Source of the DNA: Candidatus Fermentibacterota bacterium
GTDB lineage: Bacteria; Fermentibacterota; Fermentibacteria; Fermentibacterales; Fermentibacteraceae
Reading direction: 5' to 3'
Length of the DNA stretch: 40,896 bases
NCBI GenBank assembly: GCA_002748705.1
Contig: PDSZ01000021.1
Coordinates: forward strand, 1 to 40,896
In this document: piece by piece, positions 14,523 through 22,416 of the stretch
How the letters are laid out: each line of letters begins with the position of its first letter
How positions within the stretch are numbered: position 1 is the first letter of the stretch
Translations under genes and position numbers: made by a program
Notes under the pieces: generated by a model
The model's database searches: none
The model's input: the letters and a program-made list of their open reading frames with translations, nothing else
What the model was told of the DNA's origin: nothing

Positions 14523-16304
14523 CTACCGCTTCACTACTGCGCCGAAGTTGCAGCTTGTTATGCATCTGCCGCACTTAACGCACTTGACATGGTCAATATG
14601 GTGAACTTCCTTCACCTTTCCGGTAATGGCATCCACAGGACAATTTCTGGCACAGAGAGTACAGCCTGTGCATTTGTCCTGAAGAATAAAGAAATCCACA
14701 AGGGCTTCGCATTCTCCTGCAGGACACTTTTTGCCCTCTATATGTGCCTTGTACTCATCAAGGTAGTACCGCAGAGTTGTGAGTACAGGGTTAGGCGCAG
14801 TCTGCCCCAGACCGCAGAGGCTTGCTTCGCATATCTGTACAGAGAGTTTTCTGAGCTTGTCTATGTCCCCGGGTTTTCCCTCACCCTTTGTGATTCTCTG
14901 AAGAATCTCAAGCATTCGAAGTGTGCCTATACGGCAAAATGTACATTTCCCGCAGGATTCGCTCTGTGTGAAGTCCAGAAAAAAACGGGCAATCTCAACC
15001 ATGCAGGTGTTCTCGTCCATTACCACCATGCCCCCTGAACCCATTATGGCTCCGGTTTTCGGAATAGACTCAAAGTCAACTGGAGTGTTCTTCAGGTCTG
15101 CAGGAATGCAACCCCCTGAAGGTCCGCCCATCTGGACTGCTTTGAACTTCAGACCCTGTTTTATTCCTCCGCCGATGCTGAAAACCAGCTCTTCAATGGT
15201 GGTTCCCATAGGCACTTCCGCAAGGCCGCCTTTGGCCACCTTTCCTGCAAGGGCAAATACCTTTGTTCCAGGGCTCTCTTCCGTGCCTACTGCTCTGTAG
15301 GCAGCTGCGCCATTTGAGATAATCCAGGGGACATTGGCGAATGTTTCCACATTGTTGTTGTTGGTAGGATACTGCCAGAGGCCCTTTTCCGCAGGAAAGG
15401 GAGGTCTTATTCGAGGCATGCCTCTCTCGCCTTCAATGGATGCGAAGAGTGCTGTTTCTTCACCGCAGACAAAAGCTCCTGCCCCCTGCTTTATCTTCAT
15501 CTCAAAACTGAAGCCGGAACCTATGATGTTCTCGCCGAGATATCCCTTTTCCCTTGCTGAGATTATTGCATTTTGAAGTCTCTTGACAGCAAGCGGGTAT
15601 TCAGCCCGGCAGTAGATGTATCCGAACCCTGATCCGATTGCCTTGCCGCAGATAATCATGCCCTCAACCACAGCGTGAGGGTCACCTTCAAGAACGGAAC
15701 GGTCCATGAAAGCACCTGGATCGCCTTCATCTGCATTGCAGACAACAAACTTTTTCTCTCCGTCATTTGCCGCGGCAAATGACCACTTCAGACCTGTAGG
15801 GAATCCTGCTCCACCCCGCCCTCTGAGCCCCGAATCCTTTACGGTCTGAATAATCTCTTCCGGGGCCATTTCAAGCAGAGCCTTTTTCAGGCCGGAATAG
15901 CCTCCGGCCTTCACATAATCATCTATTGAATCCGGATTGATTGTTCCGCAGTTTCGCAGAACTATTCTGTTCTGCGGATCCAGAAATGAGGTCTCAGCGC
16001 CGAAGGTGGTTCCGTCATGGTTCATTCCGTAGACCAGATGCTCGTCTTCAACAAGGTTACCACCGAGAACATGCTCATTGAATATCTTCTCTGCAGATTT
16101 CGCAGTTACTTCCCCGTAGAAGGTTCGCCTGCCCTCTTCTCGTATCTCCACAAGAGGTTCTCTGAAACACATCCCTATGCATCCGGCTATTGTCAGCTGG
16201 CTCTCTTGAGGATGGGCAGCTGTCAGTTCCTTAAGTTTGTCGTATACAGGCTGTGCCCCTGCAGAGAGACCGCATGTGCCCATACCTATCACTACAGTCC
16301 TCAT
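14523..16304 (-). CDS. NuoF/HydB-like NADH-binding flavoprotein subunit
   Basis: This 593-residue protein is the FMN- and NADH-binding subunit shared by complex I and bifurcating hydrogenases, formate dehydrogenases and transhydrogenases. It has an N-terminal thioredoxin-like [2Fe-2S] domain (C11, C42, C46 visible) and the FMN/NADH site GLRGRGGAGFPTG. The motif NADEGDPGAFMDRS and a [4Fe-4S] site (ESCGKCTFCRIGT plus a downstream Cys) follow. The C-terminal 2x[4Fe-4S] ferredoxin has CTGCTLCARNCP and CVKCGRC. The N-terminal and C-terminal extensions are the HydB-type layout, not the shorter NuoF of complex I. Its start overlaps the stop of the NuoE-like gene by 4 bases (ATGA), and the large subunit follows after 8 bases, so the three are one transcription unit. 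Confidence 0.95.
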   Translation of the reverse strand: MRTVVIGMGTCGLSAGAQPVYDKLKELTAAHPQESQLTIAGCIGMCFREPLVEIREEGRRTFYGEVTAKSAEKIFNEHVLGGNLVEDEHLVYGMNHDGTTFGAETSFLDPQNRIVLRNCGTINPDSIDDYVKAGGYSGLKKALLEMAPEEIIQTVKDSGLRGRGGAGFPTGLKWSFAAANDGEKKFVVCNADEGDPGAFMDRSVLEGDPHAVVEGMIICGKAIGSGFGYIYCRAEYPLAVKRLQNAIISAREKGYLGENIIGSGFSFEMKIKQGAGAFVCGEETALFASIEGERGMPRIRPPFPAEKGLWQYPTNNNNVETFANVPWIISNGAAAYRAVGTEESPGTKVFALAGKVAKGGLAEVPMGTTIEELVFSIGGGIKQGLKFKAVQMGGPSGGCIPADLKNTPVDFESIPKTGAIMGSGGMVVMDENTCMVEIARFFLDFTQSESCGKCTFCRIGTLRMLEILQRITKGEGKPGDIDKLRKLSVQICEASLCGLGQTAPNPVLTTLRYYLDEYKAHIEGKKCPAGECEALVDFFILQDKCTGCTLCARNCPVDAITGKVKEVHHIDHVKCVKCGRCITSCNFGAVVKR

Positions 16305-16804
16305 TCTGCAGCCCCTTCCGCCGGCTCATTGGCTTTTCTTCGGTATTCTTTAAGTATTTTTCGCAGAGCAGCGGGAGTGAGCCTGCCGTGTGTTTCGTTG
16401 TTGACCATAATAACAGGTGCAAGTGAACAGCAGCCGATACATGCCACAGTAAGAAAGGTGAACATACCGTCTTCGCTGGTATCTCCCACCTGGACACCTG
16501 TTTCTTCAACTATTGTCTCTATGATGGATTTTGCGCCGGAAACATGGCATGCAGTGCCTGCACAGGCCCTTATCACATACTTACCCATGGGCTTCAGCCT
16601 GAACTGACTGTAAAAGGTTATAACGCCGTAAATATCAGATTCCGGAATCCCTGTAACTCCGGAGATGTCGGTAATGGCCCTTCTCGGTATGTAACCAAAG
16701 TGCTCCTGCGCCGACTGAAGCAGGGGAATCAGTTCTCCCGGCGCTCCATCGTAACGCCAGAGCTTTTCACTGAAGCTTTCTTCCCTGGCTGCCGTTTTCA
16801 TCAC
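16301..16804 (-). CDS. NuoE/HydC-like [2Fe-2S] subunit
   Basis: This 167-residue thioredoxin-fold [2Fe-2S] protein is the first gene of the redox operon. The helical N-terminal half (LIPLLQSAQEHFGYIP, VYGVITFYSQF-like) is typical of the family. The cluster ligands are C81 and C86 in CAGTACHVSG and C122 and C126 in ACIGCCSLAP. Its length matches NuoE. A GAGGGGAG ribosome-binding site precedes the ATG. In complexes of this kind it docks on the NuoF-like flavoprotein and passes or stores electrons. The receiver/ACT protein gene ends 62 bases upstream and could be co-transcribed. Confidence 0.94.
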   Translation of the reverse strand: MMKTAAREESFSEKLWRYDGAPGELIPLLQSAQEHFGYIPRRAITDISGVTGIPESDIYGVITFYSQFRLKPMGKYVIRACAGTACHVSGAKSIIETIVEETGVQVGDTSEDGMFTFLTVACIGCCSLAPVIMVNNETHGRLTPAALRKILKEYRRKANEPAEGAAE

Positions 16805-16866
16805 TCCCCTCGAAATTCCTGAAGGCTGCGAAATGTTTTCTGATCCTTAAAATGCCTGTTGTATAT

Positions 16867-17847
16867 TCAGTTATTCATCAGGCTGATAATCTTTGCTTCT
16901 CTGACCCTAAGAACACCTTCAAGCTGACTTAGTTTTTCAATAATCTCCGGAGTTCTGCCTGCAGATCTGCAATCGGCTAGGATACAGATAAGTCCGGCAC
17001 CTTTATCAACAACTTCGCACTGTACCGTCTGGTCAATGAAAAACGCTGTGGTGAAAATCTGCTGAATTCTCTCAGGCATTATATCCACAAAAATACAGCT
17101 TGCCGGATCTGTACGCTTTTGAGATCTTTCCTTTGCTGTGACCACTTTCCGGTAAGTGTTTAAGAACTGCTCAACAACACTGTCCAGCTCCGGTTTTTCC
17201 ACTGTGGCAACAGAAAGCACATCGACTCCTTCAATAGCCCTTACTTCCTGAACCCGGCTTTCAATTTCATCACCGGATTCTGCCTGAATTTGAAGAAGAA
17301 CATCAACATCGCCTCTCAGGGCGTGGCACGAAAGGGAGTTCTTCATTGAGTAAAGCCTGCTGAATGTCTCAATGTTCTTTTCGAAACCGGTTAACTTAAT
17401 ATTAAGAAACGCTCTGGACAGTTCGCTTATGCCTCCATGGGAAACAGCCATCTCTTCGCAGGTGGCAGTGGAACCGGAAGGAAGCTCAGAAAGAGCCTGA
17501 ACAACATCAGAGGTTTCGAATGAGCTGGTCAGATAGCCGGTGTTCTGTTCAGAGACTAAACTTTCCGGCAAATCTTCGTCACCGAATCGGGAAAGAACAA
17601 GGGCAGGAAGCTCAGGACACATTTTTCTGATTGTCTTCAGAAACTTCAAACCGTTTATATCAGGGAGTAGAATTCCAGTTATAAGATAGTCGTAGTGCAG
17701 GCCCATGCTCCTTGCCTGATTCAATTCATGTATTGCAGAAATGCCGTCAGCGCAGGCTAAAGCAAAGTAGCCTTCCTCTGTCAGACCTGCTGTGAGGTTC
17801 CTCCTGACTCTGGCCTCATGGTCTATTATGAGTACACGGCCCTTCAA
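16867..17847 (-). CDS. Degenerate receiver domain fused to ACT/Lrp-like ligand-binding domains
   Basis: The start is a TTG at 17847 with a strong AGGGAGG 6 bases upstream. Extending the frame to the ATG at 17973 would run into the insertion sequence and is rejected. The 326-residue protein begins with a CheY-like fold (about 1-125) whose key residues are changed. The usual acidic pair reads D-H (LIIDHEA), the phospho-acceptor Asp is Gly (LITGILLPDING), and the conserved Lys is Ser (YLTSSFE). It is therefore probably not phosphorylated. Two ACT/AsnC-like segments follow, ALRGDVDVLLQIQ ... IEGVDVLSVATV and the C-terminal IFVDIMPER ... QLEGVLRVREAKII. No DNA-binding domain is apparent. It lies directly upstream of the redox operon, so a ligand-sensing or regulatory role there is inferred. 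Confidence 0.75.
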   Translation of the reverse strand: MKGRVLIIDHEARVRRNLTAGLTEEGYFALACADGISAIHELNQARSMGLHYDYLITGILLPDINGLKFLKTIRKMCPELPALVLSRFGDEDLPESLVSEQNTGYLTSSFETSDVVQALSELPSGSTATCEEMAVSHGGISELSRAFLNIKLTGFEKNIETFSRLYSMKNSLSCHALRGDVDVLLQIQAESGDEIESRVQEVRAIEGVDVLSVATVEKPELDSVVEQFLNTYRKVVTAKERSQKRTDPASCIFVDIMPERIQQIFTTAFFIDQTVQCEVVDKGAGLICILADCRSAGRTPEIIEKLSQLEGVLRVREAKIISLMNN

Positions 17848-17895
17848 TGGATTCCTCCCTGTGTCGAGTTGCCTGTCGGTATGGAACGCTAAGTA

Positions 17896-17905
17896 GGGCT
17901 TGATG
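17896..17905 (+). repeat. Left terminal inverted repeat of the IS
   Basis: GGGCTTGATG is perfectly complementary to 19505-19514. Similarity continues weakly for about 5 further bases inward. It is flanked by TA on the outside. Confidence 0.75.
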
Positions 17906-17923
17906 ATCAACCCATCATCCCAC

Positions 17924-19396
17924 TCAGCCCCGGCCATGCATACCTGACCAGTCCAGTTTGACCCAAAGGACATCCAGTAACAAGCAGGCTTTCAGACTGT
18001 GATAAATCCTCATAAGGTATGAGGAAGCACCCTCCCTCAACAGCCTCTCAAGATTCATTACCAGGTAGACCATGCTGATCACAGTCTCGCTCGTTTCCCG
18101 GAGCTTGGTCATTACCCGGTCGGTTGAATACCTCCGCTTACCTTCTCCTATCTTACCCTCTATTGCGTTCCTGATGCGCTCATCTTCATAGCGCTGTTGA
18201 CGAAGTGCCTTCATTACCGCAGGGTCTTCAAAAGGACGACCGAGCTTGCGGCCGGAAATCCGTATCCCGCGATCCTTACAGAAACGCATGTTCTCTCGCG
18301 TCCGGTAGATCCGGTCAGCATGAACTGACTCAGGCCAGCAGCCGAACAGCCGGTGGTACTCCTTGATCTGACCGATCAGATCAAGACTCTCGTTGAAGTT
18401 GTCCCACTCTATCCGATGAATCATCGCAAGACCGGAGGAAAGCCCTATTGATACCTTTGCGCCAAACTCCCAGACTGCTCCGGCTTTGTTTCGCTTGATG
18501 GGACGTACATGCGGCTGTGATATGCTTACTATGCGGTGGGGTATCGTCCGCTTTCTCTCATCATACATCTCTTGCTGCTGACGGTATACCTCACGGATGA
18601 CAAGCAGCTTTCTGTAAAGATCCAGATCCAGTACTCCAAAGCCAACTTCATCAAGCAGGGCATCCACATGACCAAGATCCCTGCGCACATAGCCAAGCTG
18701 CTTCCTCATTGCCTTTCTGAGTTTTCTGCTGCCGGGCCGTCTGGTTTTCTGCAGGCTAAGGAAAGCTTTCCGTGCTCTCTTCCGGTAGGTCCGGGGCTTT
18801 GTGCTGCCCGGCTCCCGTTCCGAATGGAGTACATCAACCATCTTCTCAAGCAGCTCTCGCCCCTTGTTCAGCAGTTTCAGGTCTGTGGGGAATGTGATGT
18901 CAGCAGGGGTCGCTGTTGCATCAACGATCAACCGGCCTTTATTCACAAAGCCTCCATCATCACTGGAAGACGATTCATCATCTCTGTGGCGCTTGCGGGC
19001 GGCCAGGAGGATTCTCTCGTTTATCTCAGCTATGGCCTGTGCGGGAAATCTCTTCCTGAACCTGCAAAGCTGTGACTGATCCAACGGAGGCTTGATCTGG
19101 AACTCCTGCAATCCTAAGAACCACTGGAGGTAAGGATTCTCTCTGATCGTGTCCACTGTCTCCCTGTCTGTCAGACCAAGTTTCTCCTGGATCAGTATGG
19201 AACCGAACGCGAATCTGCCGGGGAGGGCTCGCTGTCCTTCTTTCTTTCTCCCGAGACTTCGAAGATAAACTTCTTCCACGAAATCCCAGGGAACCAGCTT
19301 TGCCAGCTTGACCCATCTGTTCTCAGTATCCAGCGGTGTCCTAAATGGAGTCTTGAAGGCCTCAATTTCCAACTGACGGTTGTTATGCTGATACAA
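17924..19396 (-). CDS. IS5-family-like DDE transposase
   Basis: This is about 490 residues from a TTG at 19396 with GGAG 6 bases upstream; another in-frame TTG at 19414 is possible but lacks a ribosome-binding site. The N-terminal part matches the DUF772-type transposase domain (PPLDQSQLCRFRKRF). Catalytic candidates are Asp in LIVDATATPADI, Asp in SVHADRIYRTREN and Glu in RNAIEGKIGEGKRR, the spacing of the IS5 DDE domain. A Ser/Asp-rich stretch (ESSSSDDGG) and a basic coiled segment lie between the first and second Asp. The frame is uninterrupted and the element has paired ends, so it may still be active. Confidence 0.9.
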   Translation of the reverse strand: MYQHNNRQLEIEAFKTPFRTPLDTENRWVKLAKLVPWDFVEEVYLRSLGRKKEGQRALPGRFAFGSILIQEKLGLTDRETVDTIRENPYLQWFLGLQEFQIKPPLDQSQLCRFRKRFPAQAIAEINERILLAARKRHRDDESSSSDDGGFVNKGRLIVDATATPADITFPTDLKLLNKGRELLEKMVDVLHSEREPGSTKPRTYRKRARKAFLSLQKTRRPGSRKLRKAMRKQLGYVRRDLGHVDALLDEVGFGVLDLDLYRKLLVIREVYRQQQEMYDERKRTIPHRIVSISQPHVRPIKRNKAGAVWEFGAKVSIGLSSGLAMIHRIEWDNFNESLDLIGQIKEYHRLFGCWPESVHADRIYRTRENMRFCKDRGIRISGRKLGRPFEDPAVMKALRQQRYEDERIRNAIEGKIGEGKRRYSTDRVMTKLRETSETVISMVYLVMNLERLLREGASSYLMRIYHSLKACLLLDVLWVKLDWSGMHGRG

Positions 19397-19504
19397 TTGA
19401 ATCTCCAGGTGCAAGGGTTTTGAGCAAATGTGCTCATATTGCGTGCATTTCTATGCACCTAATATACCCTCATTCCGTTGCGCTGTAAAGGTTTAAAGCT
19501 TCAG

Positions 19505-19514
19505 CATCAAGCCC
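19505..19514 (-). repeat. Right terminal inverted repeat of the IS
   Basis: CATCAAGCCC is the inverted copy of the left end and is followed by TA. It lies about 110 bases upstream of the transposase start, leaving room for the transposase promoter between them. Confidence 0.75.
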
Positions 19515-19516
19515 TA

Positions 19517-20118
19517 ACTACGGTTATCTGGGCTCCGGAGGCAGCGAAAACCCTGCAAGCCCGTCAGCTGACGGTGTTATTTATGAACAGCCCTACGACT
19601 TTCCCAACCTTGAAAACGCAATCTATGTCAACGCTCCTGAGTTCGGTGGAGCAGACAACTTCACCATTGCCAGTCCAGTCGAGGTTAAGAGCTTAACATT
19701 CTGGACTGTATTCTCTGGATCCTCACATCCCTACGATATAGCAGTAGACATTTATGAGGACAACAGTGGTAATTTCGGCACCCATTTCTGGGGCGAAACA
19801 GTACCAGCCGCCTACCAGACTGAAACTCCCACAGGTGACCAGAGCTGGGGTTTCGATCTTTACAGAAGCGATCTTCAGCTTCAGAACTATCCAGCACTTC
19901 CAGCTGGAGACTACTGGATTGCCATGAAAGTACTTGGCACTCCATCAGTTCCTGCGGGCTGGCTTGTATGCGACCCGACATATCCCCCAAACATGTACCA
20001 GTACAACAGCAACAGCGGCGGCTGGGGAGAGGTTTTCTATGACGGCTGGTTCGGACTGTATGACCACGAAGTGGCTCTTTCCAGAAGCACCTGGGCCGAC
20101 ATAAAGAGTTCATTCTAA
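19517..20118 (+). pseudogene. 5'-truncated remnant of a secreted beta-sandwich protein
   Basis: The frame is open from the IS end to the TAA at 20116 (about 200 codons). It has no start codon until an ATG at 19924 and no signal peptide. The sequence reads like an extracellular domain: DNFTIASPVEVKSLTFWTVF, DIAVDIYEDNSG, LPAGDYWIAMKVLG and WLVCDPTYPPNMYQYNS. It lacks the T9SS-type tail. Joining the DNA on either side of the IS keeps the frame open but gives no start, because the receiver/ACT gene lies there in the opposite direction. The 5' half was therefore lost through an earlier deletion or an IS-related rearrangement. A terminator hairpin still follows. Confidence 0.65.
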
Positions 20119-20132
20119 ACCTGTTCTGAAAA

Positions 20133-20159
20133 AGGGGCCAGGCGAAATGCCCGGCCCCT
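20133..20159 (+). terminator. GC-rich hairpin after the truncated gene
   Basis: An 11-bp stem with one mismatch (20133-20143 with 20149-20159) encloses the loop GAAAT and is followed by CTCTT. It sits between convergent units and belongs to the GGGGCC hairpin set of this window. Confidence 0.65.
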
Positions 20160-20187
20160 CTCTTGTAGTCACCTGATTTTTCAGGTT

Positions 20188-22212
20188 TTACTCTATTCTA
20201 ACCGTGGAACCCTCAACCGGCTCAAAGAGCTGGCACTCCACACCTGGAACATTAAGGTAAAGGAACTCCTCAACCCTTCCGGCAAAGTCAATACGGTTCT
20301 CCTCATGGGCGAAACCGTGTCCCTCATCGCCATATACAACATAGAGAACCTCTGTTCCTATGCCTCTGAGAGCTTCCACCATCTGATCACTCTCTGCCTT
20401 TACAACCCTGGGGTCATTGTCACCCTGAACGATAAAGATTGGCATGGTGATGTTCTCCGGGTAATTCAGCGGAGAATACTCTTCAAGCATTGCAGCATCT
20501 GCTTCATTCTCAGGGTCGCCTACACGGACATCCATCATCGCCTTCAGAGGTTTCCAGTAAGGCGGAACAGTCTCCATAAAGGTAATCAGGTTTGATGGCC
20601 CGAAGAAATCAACTGCGGCACAATAAAGCTCTGGAGTGAATGCTGCCCCTGCGAGGGTGGCATAACCTCCGTATGAACCGCCGAGAATAACCACCCGTTC
20701 AGGATCGGCTACGCCGTTCTCAACAGCCCAGGCAACACCATCGGTAATATCATTCTGCATGTCCTGGCCCCACTGTTTGTTGCCAGCTGTGACAAATGAC
20801 TTGCCGAAACCTGTGGAACCACGGAAGTTAACCTGAAGCACTGCAAATCCCCTGTCGGCGAAGAGCTGACAGAAAGGTTCGTAGCCGTAGAAATCTCTTG
20901 CCCATGGCCCTCCGTGTACATACATGATTGCAGGCCAGGGACCCTCACCGTAAAACTCAGGGTTCGGCCTGGTAAGATAACAGGGAAGAGTGAGTCCGTC
21001 TCTCGAGGTTATCTCCAGAGGCTCAACCTCCGCCAGCTGATAGTTTTCCAGAGCAGGTATCGCAGTGAACATCTCAGTCATTGACATATCTGTACGGTCA
21101 TAGAGGAAGTAGACAGCAGGATTGTCCACAGTGAAGTAAGCCACTATCCATGTGCTGTCTGCATTGTCCCTTGATGCAGTTCCGAAATCTCCTTCATGGA
21201 ACTCTGAGAGGAAATCAATGTCCCGCTGTATTGAACTGTCCAGAATGGCCCTTCTCCGTCTCAGATAGTTGAAACTAACTGAACGAGGCTCACCTGTATG
21301 AGGGTCAAAACCAACCCCGCCTACATCGGCCAGAGAATCGGAGATGATGAATGTTTCTTCTCCTGAAGCAAGGTCCAGATAGTAAAGGCCGGTCAAATCA
21401 GTGTCGAGATTCGATCTCAGGTATAAACCTGTGCCATCGTTGGAGAACCTTTCAGGACCCCATGTATCGTCACTGGAGAAGGTTTTCAACTCCTCCCACG
21501 GGGAATCGGAGTCCCAGCGGTGGTAGACGGTTATCCAGCCTGTTTCAGGATTGATGGTGTAATAAATTCGAATGTTCAAGTCTTCATCAGGCATGTGCCC
21601 CAGGACCATGTTACCGTGTTCATCTGTGCCTGGATTATCTGCTATCATCTCCAGCTCGCCTGTCTGAAGATCACATTTGTAGACATCAAAGAACATGGGA
21701 TTCTGCTGGTTGGTTTCAATAAGCACCGTGTTGGGCTGGTCTTCATCTGTGGCGCTTACATAGGCTTTAACATCCTCGAAGGGAGTCAGATCAAGAACCT
21801 CGCCGCTCTCCACATTCAGCCTGTATACATGGGTGTTCTCTTCGCCTGCTTCATCCTGCATGTAAAGAATGTGCTCACTGTTTTCAGCCCAGAAGTAGCT
21901 GGTTACTCCTCTGTTTGTATCAAAGGTAAGCTGCCTCTCCTCTGTCATGTCTCTGTTCATAACCCAAAGGTTAAGAACATTATCTGCAGGTGCGATGTAG
22001 GCAATCATGGAACCGTCAGGAGAGAGCTGAGCTCCGATCTTCTCCGGATTTCCGAAAAGTACCTCTCTGGGAATGAGCCTGTCGGCATTCTCAGAACTCA
22101 CATGATCCGGTTCTACAAAAGGTGTTTCATTACCGCCGCCGGCTGTTTCAGATGGCTCCCTGCCGCATGCTGCAAGCAGCATAAGCGGAAGGAGAATAAG
22201 AATTTTCTTCAT
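20188..22212 (-). CDS. S9-family prolyl oligopeptidase-like serine peptidase, lipoprotein
   Basis: This 674-residue peptidase should cleave peptides or act as a dipeptidyl/acylaminoacyl peptidase outside the cytoplasm. The start at 22212 gives MKKILILLPLMLLAACG, a lipoprotein signal with Cys16; AGGGAG lies 4 bases upstream and a promoter at 22244. The longer frame to 22335 adds residues unlike any signal and is rejected. The N-terminal two thirds form a beta-propeller with repeating strand/turn motifs (YFWAENSEHILYMQDEAGEE). The C-terminal alpha/beta hydrolase has nucleophile S513 in GGSYGGYA, D600 in QGDNDPR and H632 in DEGHGF. The triad is complete. It is probably a monocistronic scavenging peptidase on the periplasmic face of a membrane. 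Confidence 0.95.
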   Translation of the reverse strand: MKKILILLPLMLLAACGREPSETAGGGNETPFVEPDHVSSENADRLIPREVLFGNPEKIGAQLSPDGSMIAYIAPADNVLNLWVMNRDMTEERQLTFDTNRGVTSYFWAENSEHILYMQDEAGEENTHVYRLNVESGEVLDLTPFEDVKAYVSATDEDQPNTVLIETNQQNPMFFDVYKCDLQTGELEMIADNPGTDEHGNMVLGHMPDEDLNIRIYYTINPETGWITVYHRWDSDSPWEELKTFSSDDTWGPERFSNDGTGLYLRSNLDTDLTGLYYLDLASGEETFIISDSLADVGGVGFDPHTGEPRSVSFNYLRRRRAILDSSIQRDIDFLSEFHEGDFGTASRDNADSTWIVAYFTVDNPAVYFLYDRTDMSMTEMFTAIPALENYQLAEVEPLEITSRDGLTLPCYLTRPNPEFYGEGPWPAIMYVHGGPWARDFYGYEPFCQLFADRGFAVLQVNFRGSTGFGKSFVTAGNKQWGQDMQNDITDGVAWAVENGVADPERVVILGGSYGGYATLAGAAFTPELYCAAVDFFGPSNLITFMETVPPYWKPLKAMMDVRVGDPENEADAAMLEEYSPLNYPENITMPIFIVQGDNDPRVVKAESDQMVEALRGIGTEVLYVVYGDEGHGFAHEENRIDFAGRVEEFLYLNVPGVECQLFEPVEGSTVRIE

Positions 22213-22243
22213 AATACTCCCTTGTTTACCAATGTTGCAGTTG

Positions 22244-22252
22244 ATTATAGCA
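22244..22252 (-). promoter_or_regulatory. Extended -10 promoter of the S9 peptidase
   Basis: On the minus strand TGCTATAAT combines a perfect TATAAT with the TGn extension. No convincing -35 is present. The predicted start is about 25 bases before the ATG at 22212, leaving room for the AGGGAG ribosome-binding site. Confidence 0.6.
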
Positions 22253-22326
22253 CATGGCGCAAGGCCAGGCTCATATCGTGTTAAGCAGACTGCAACGGTT
22301 CCGGTAAAAAAACCTGATGCTGAAGA

Positions 22327-22345
22327 GAGAGCCACTACAGCTCTC
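22327..22345 (-). terminator. Weak hairpin downstream of the RND efflux operon
   Basis: GAGAGC/GCTCTC form a 6-bp stem with a 7-base loop about 70 bases past the adaptor stop codon. On the minus strand a seven-T run occurs 14 bases after the stem (22306-22312), which is further than in a standard intrinsic terminator. Confidence 0.35.
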
Positions 22346-22416
22346 CTGTTTTCCGGGTTAGAACACCGGAGAGACCGGCAACTTGCACTGAAAAGACTGA
22401 ACTGGTTGTTTTCAAA

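Larger units (their letters stand above)
17896..19514 (-). mobile_element. IS5-type insertion sequence, apparently complete (1619 bp)
   Basis: Terminal inverted repeats GGGCTTGATG (17896-17905) and CATCAAGCCC (19505-19514) flank one transposase gene. A TA dinucleotide sits directly outside each end (17894-17895 and 19515-19516), matching the 2-bp TA target duplication known for some IS5 subgroups. The left end is 48 bases upstream of the receiver/ACT start codon, so the element separates that gene from whatever promoter it originally had. The right end abuts a 5'-truncated gene. Confidence 0.8.
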
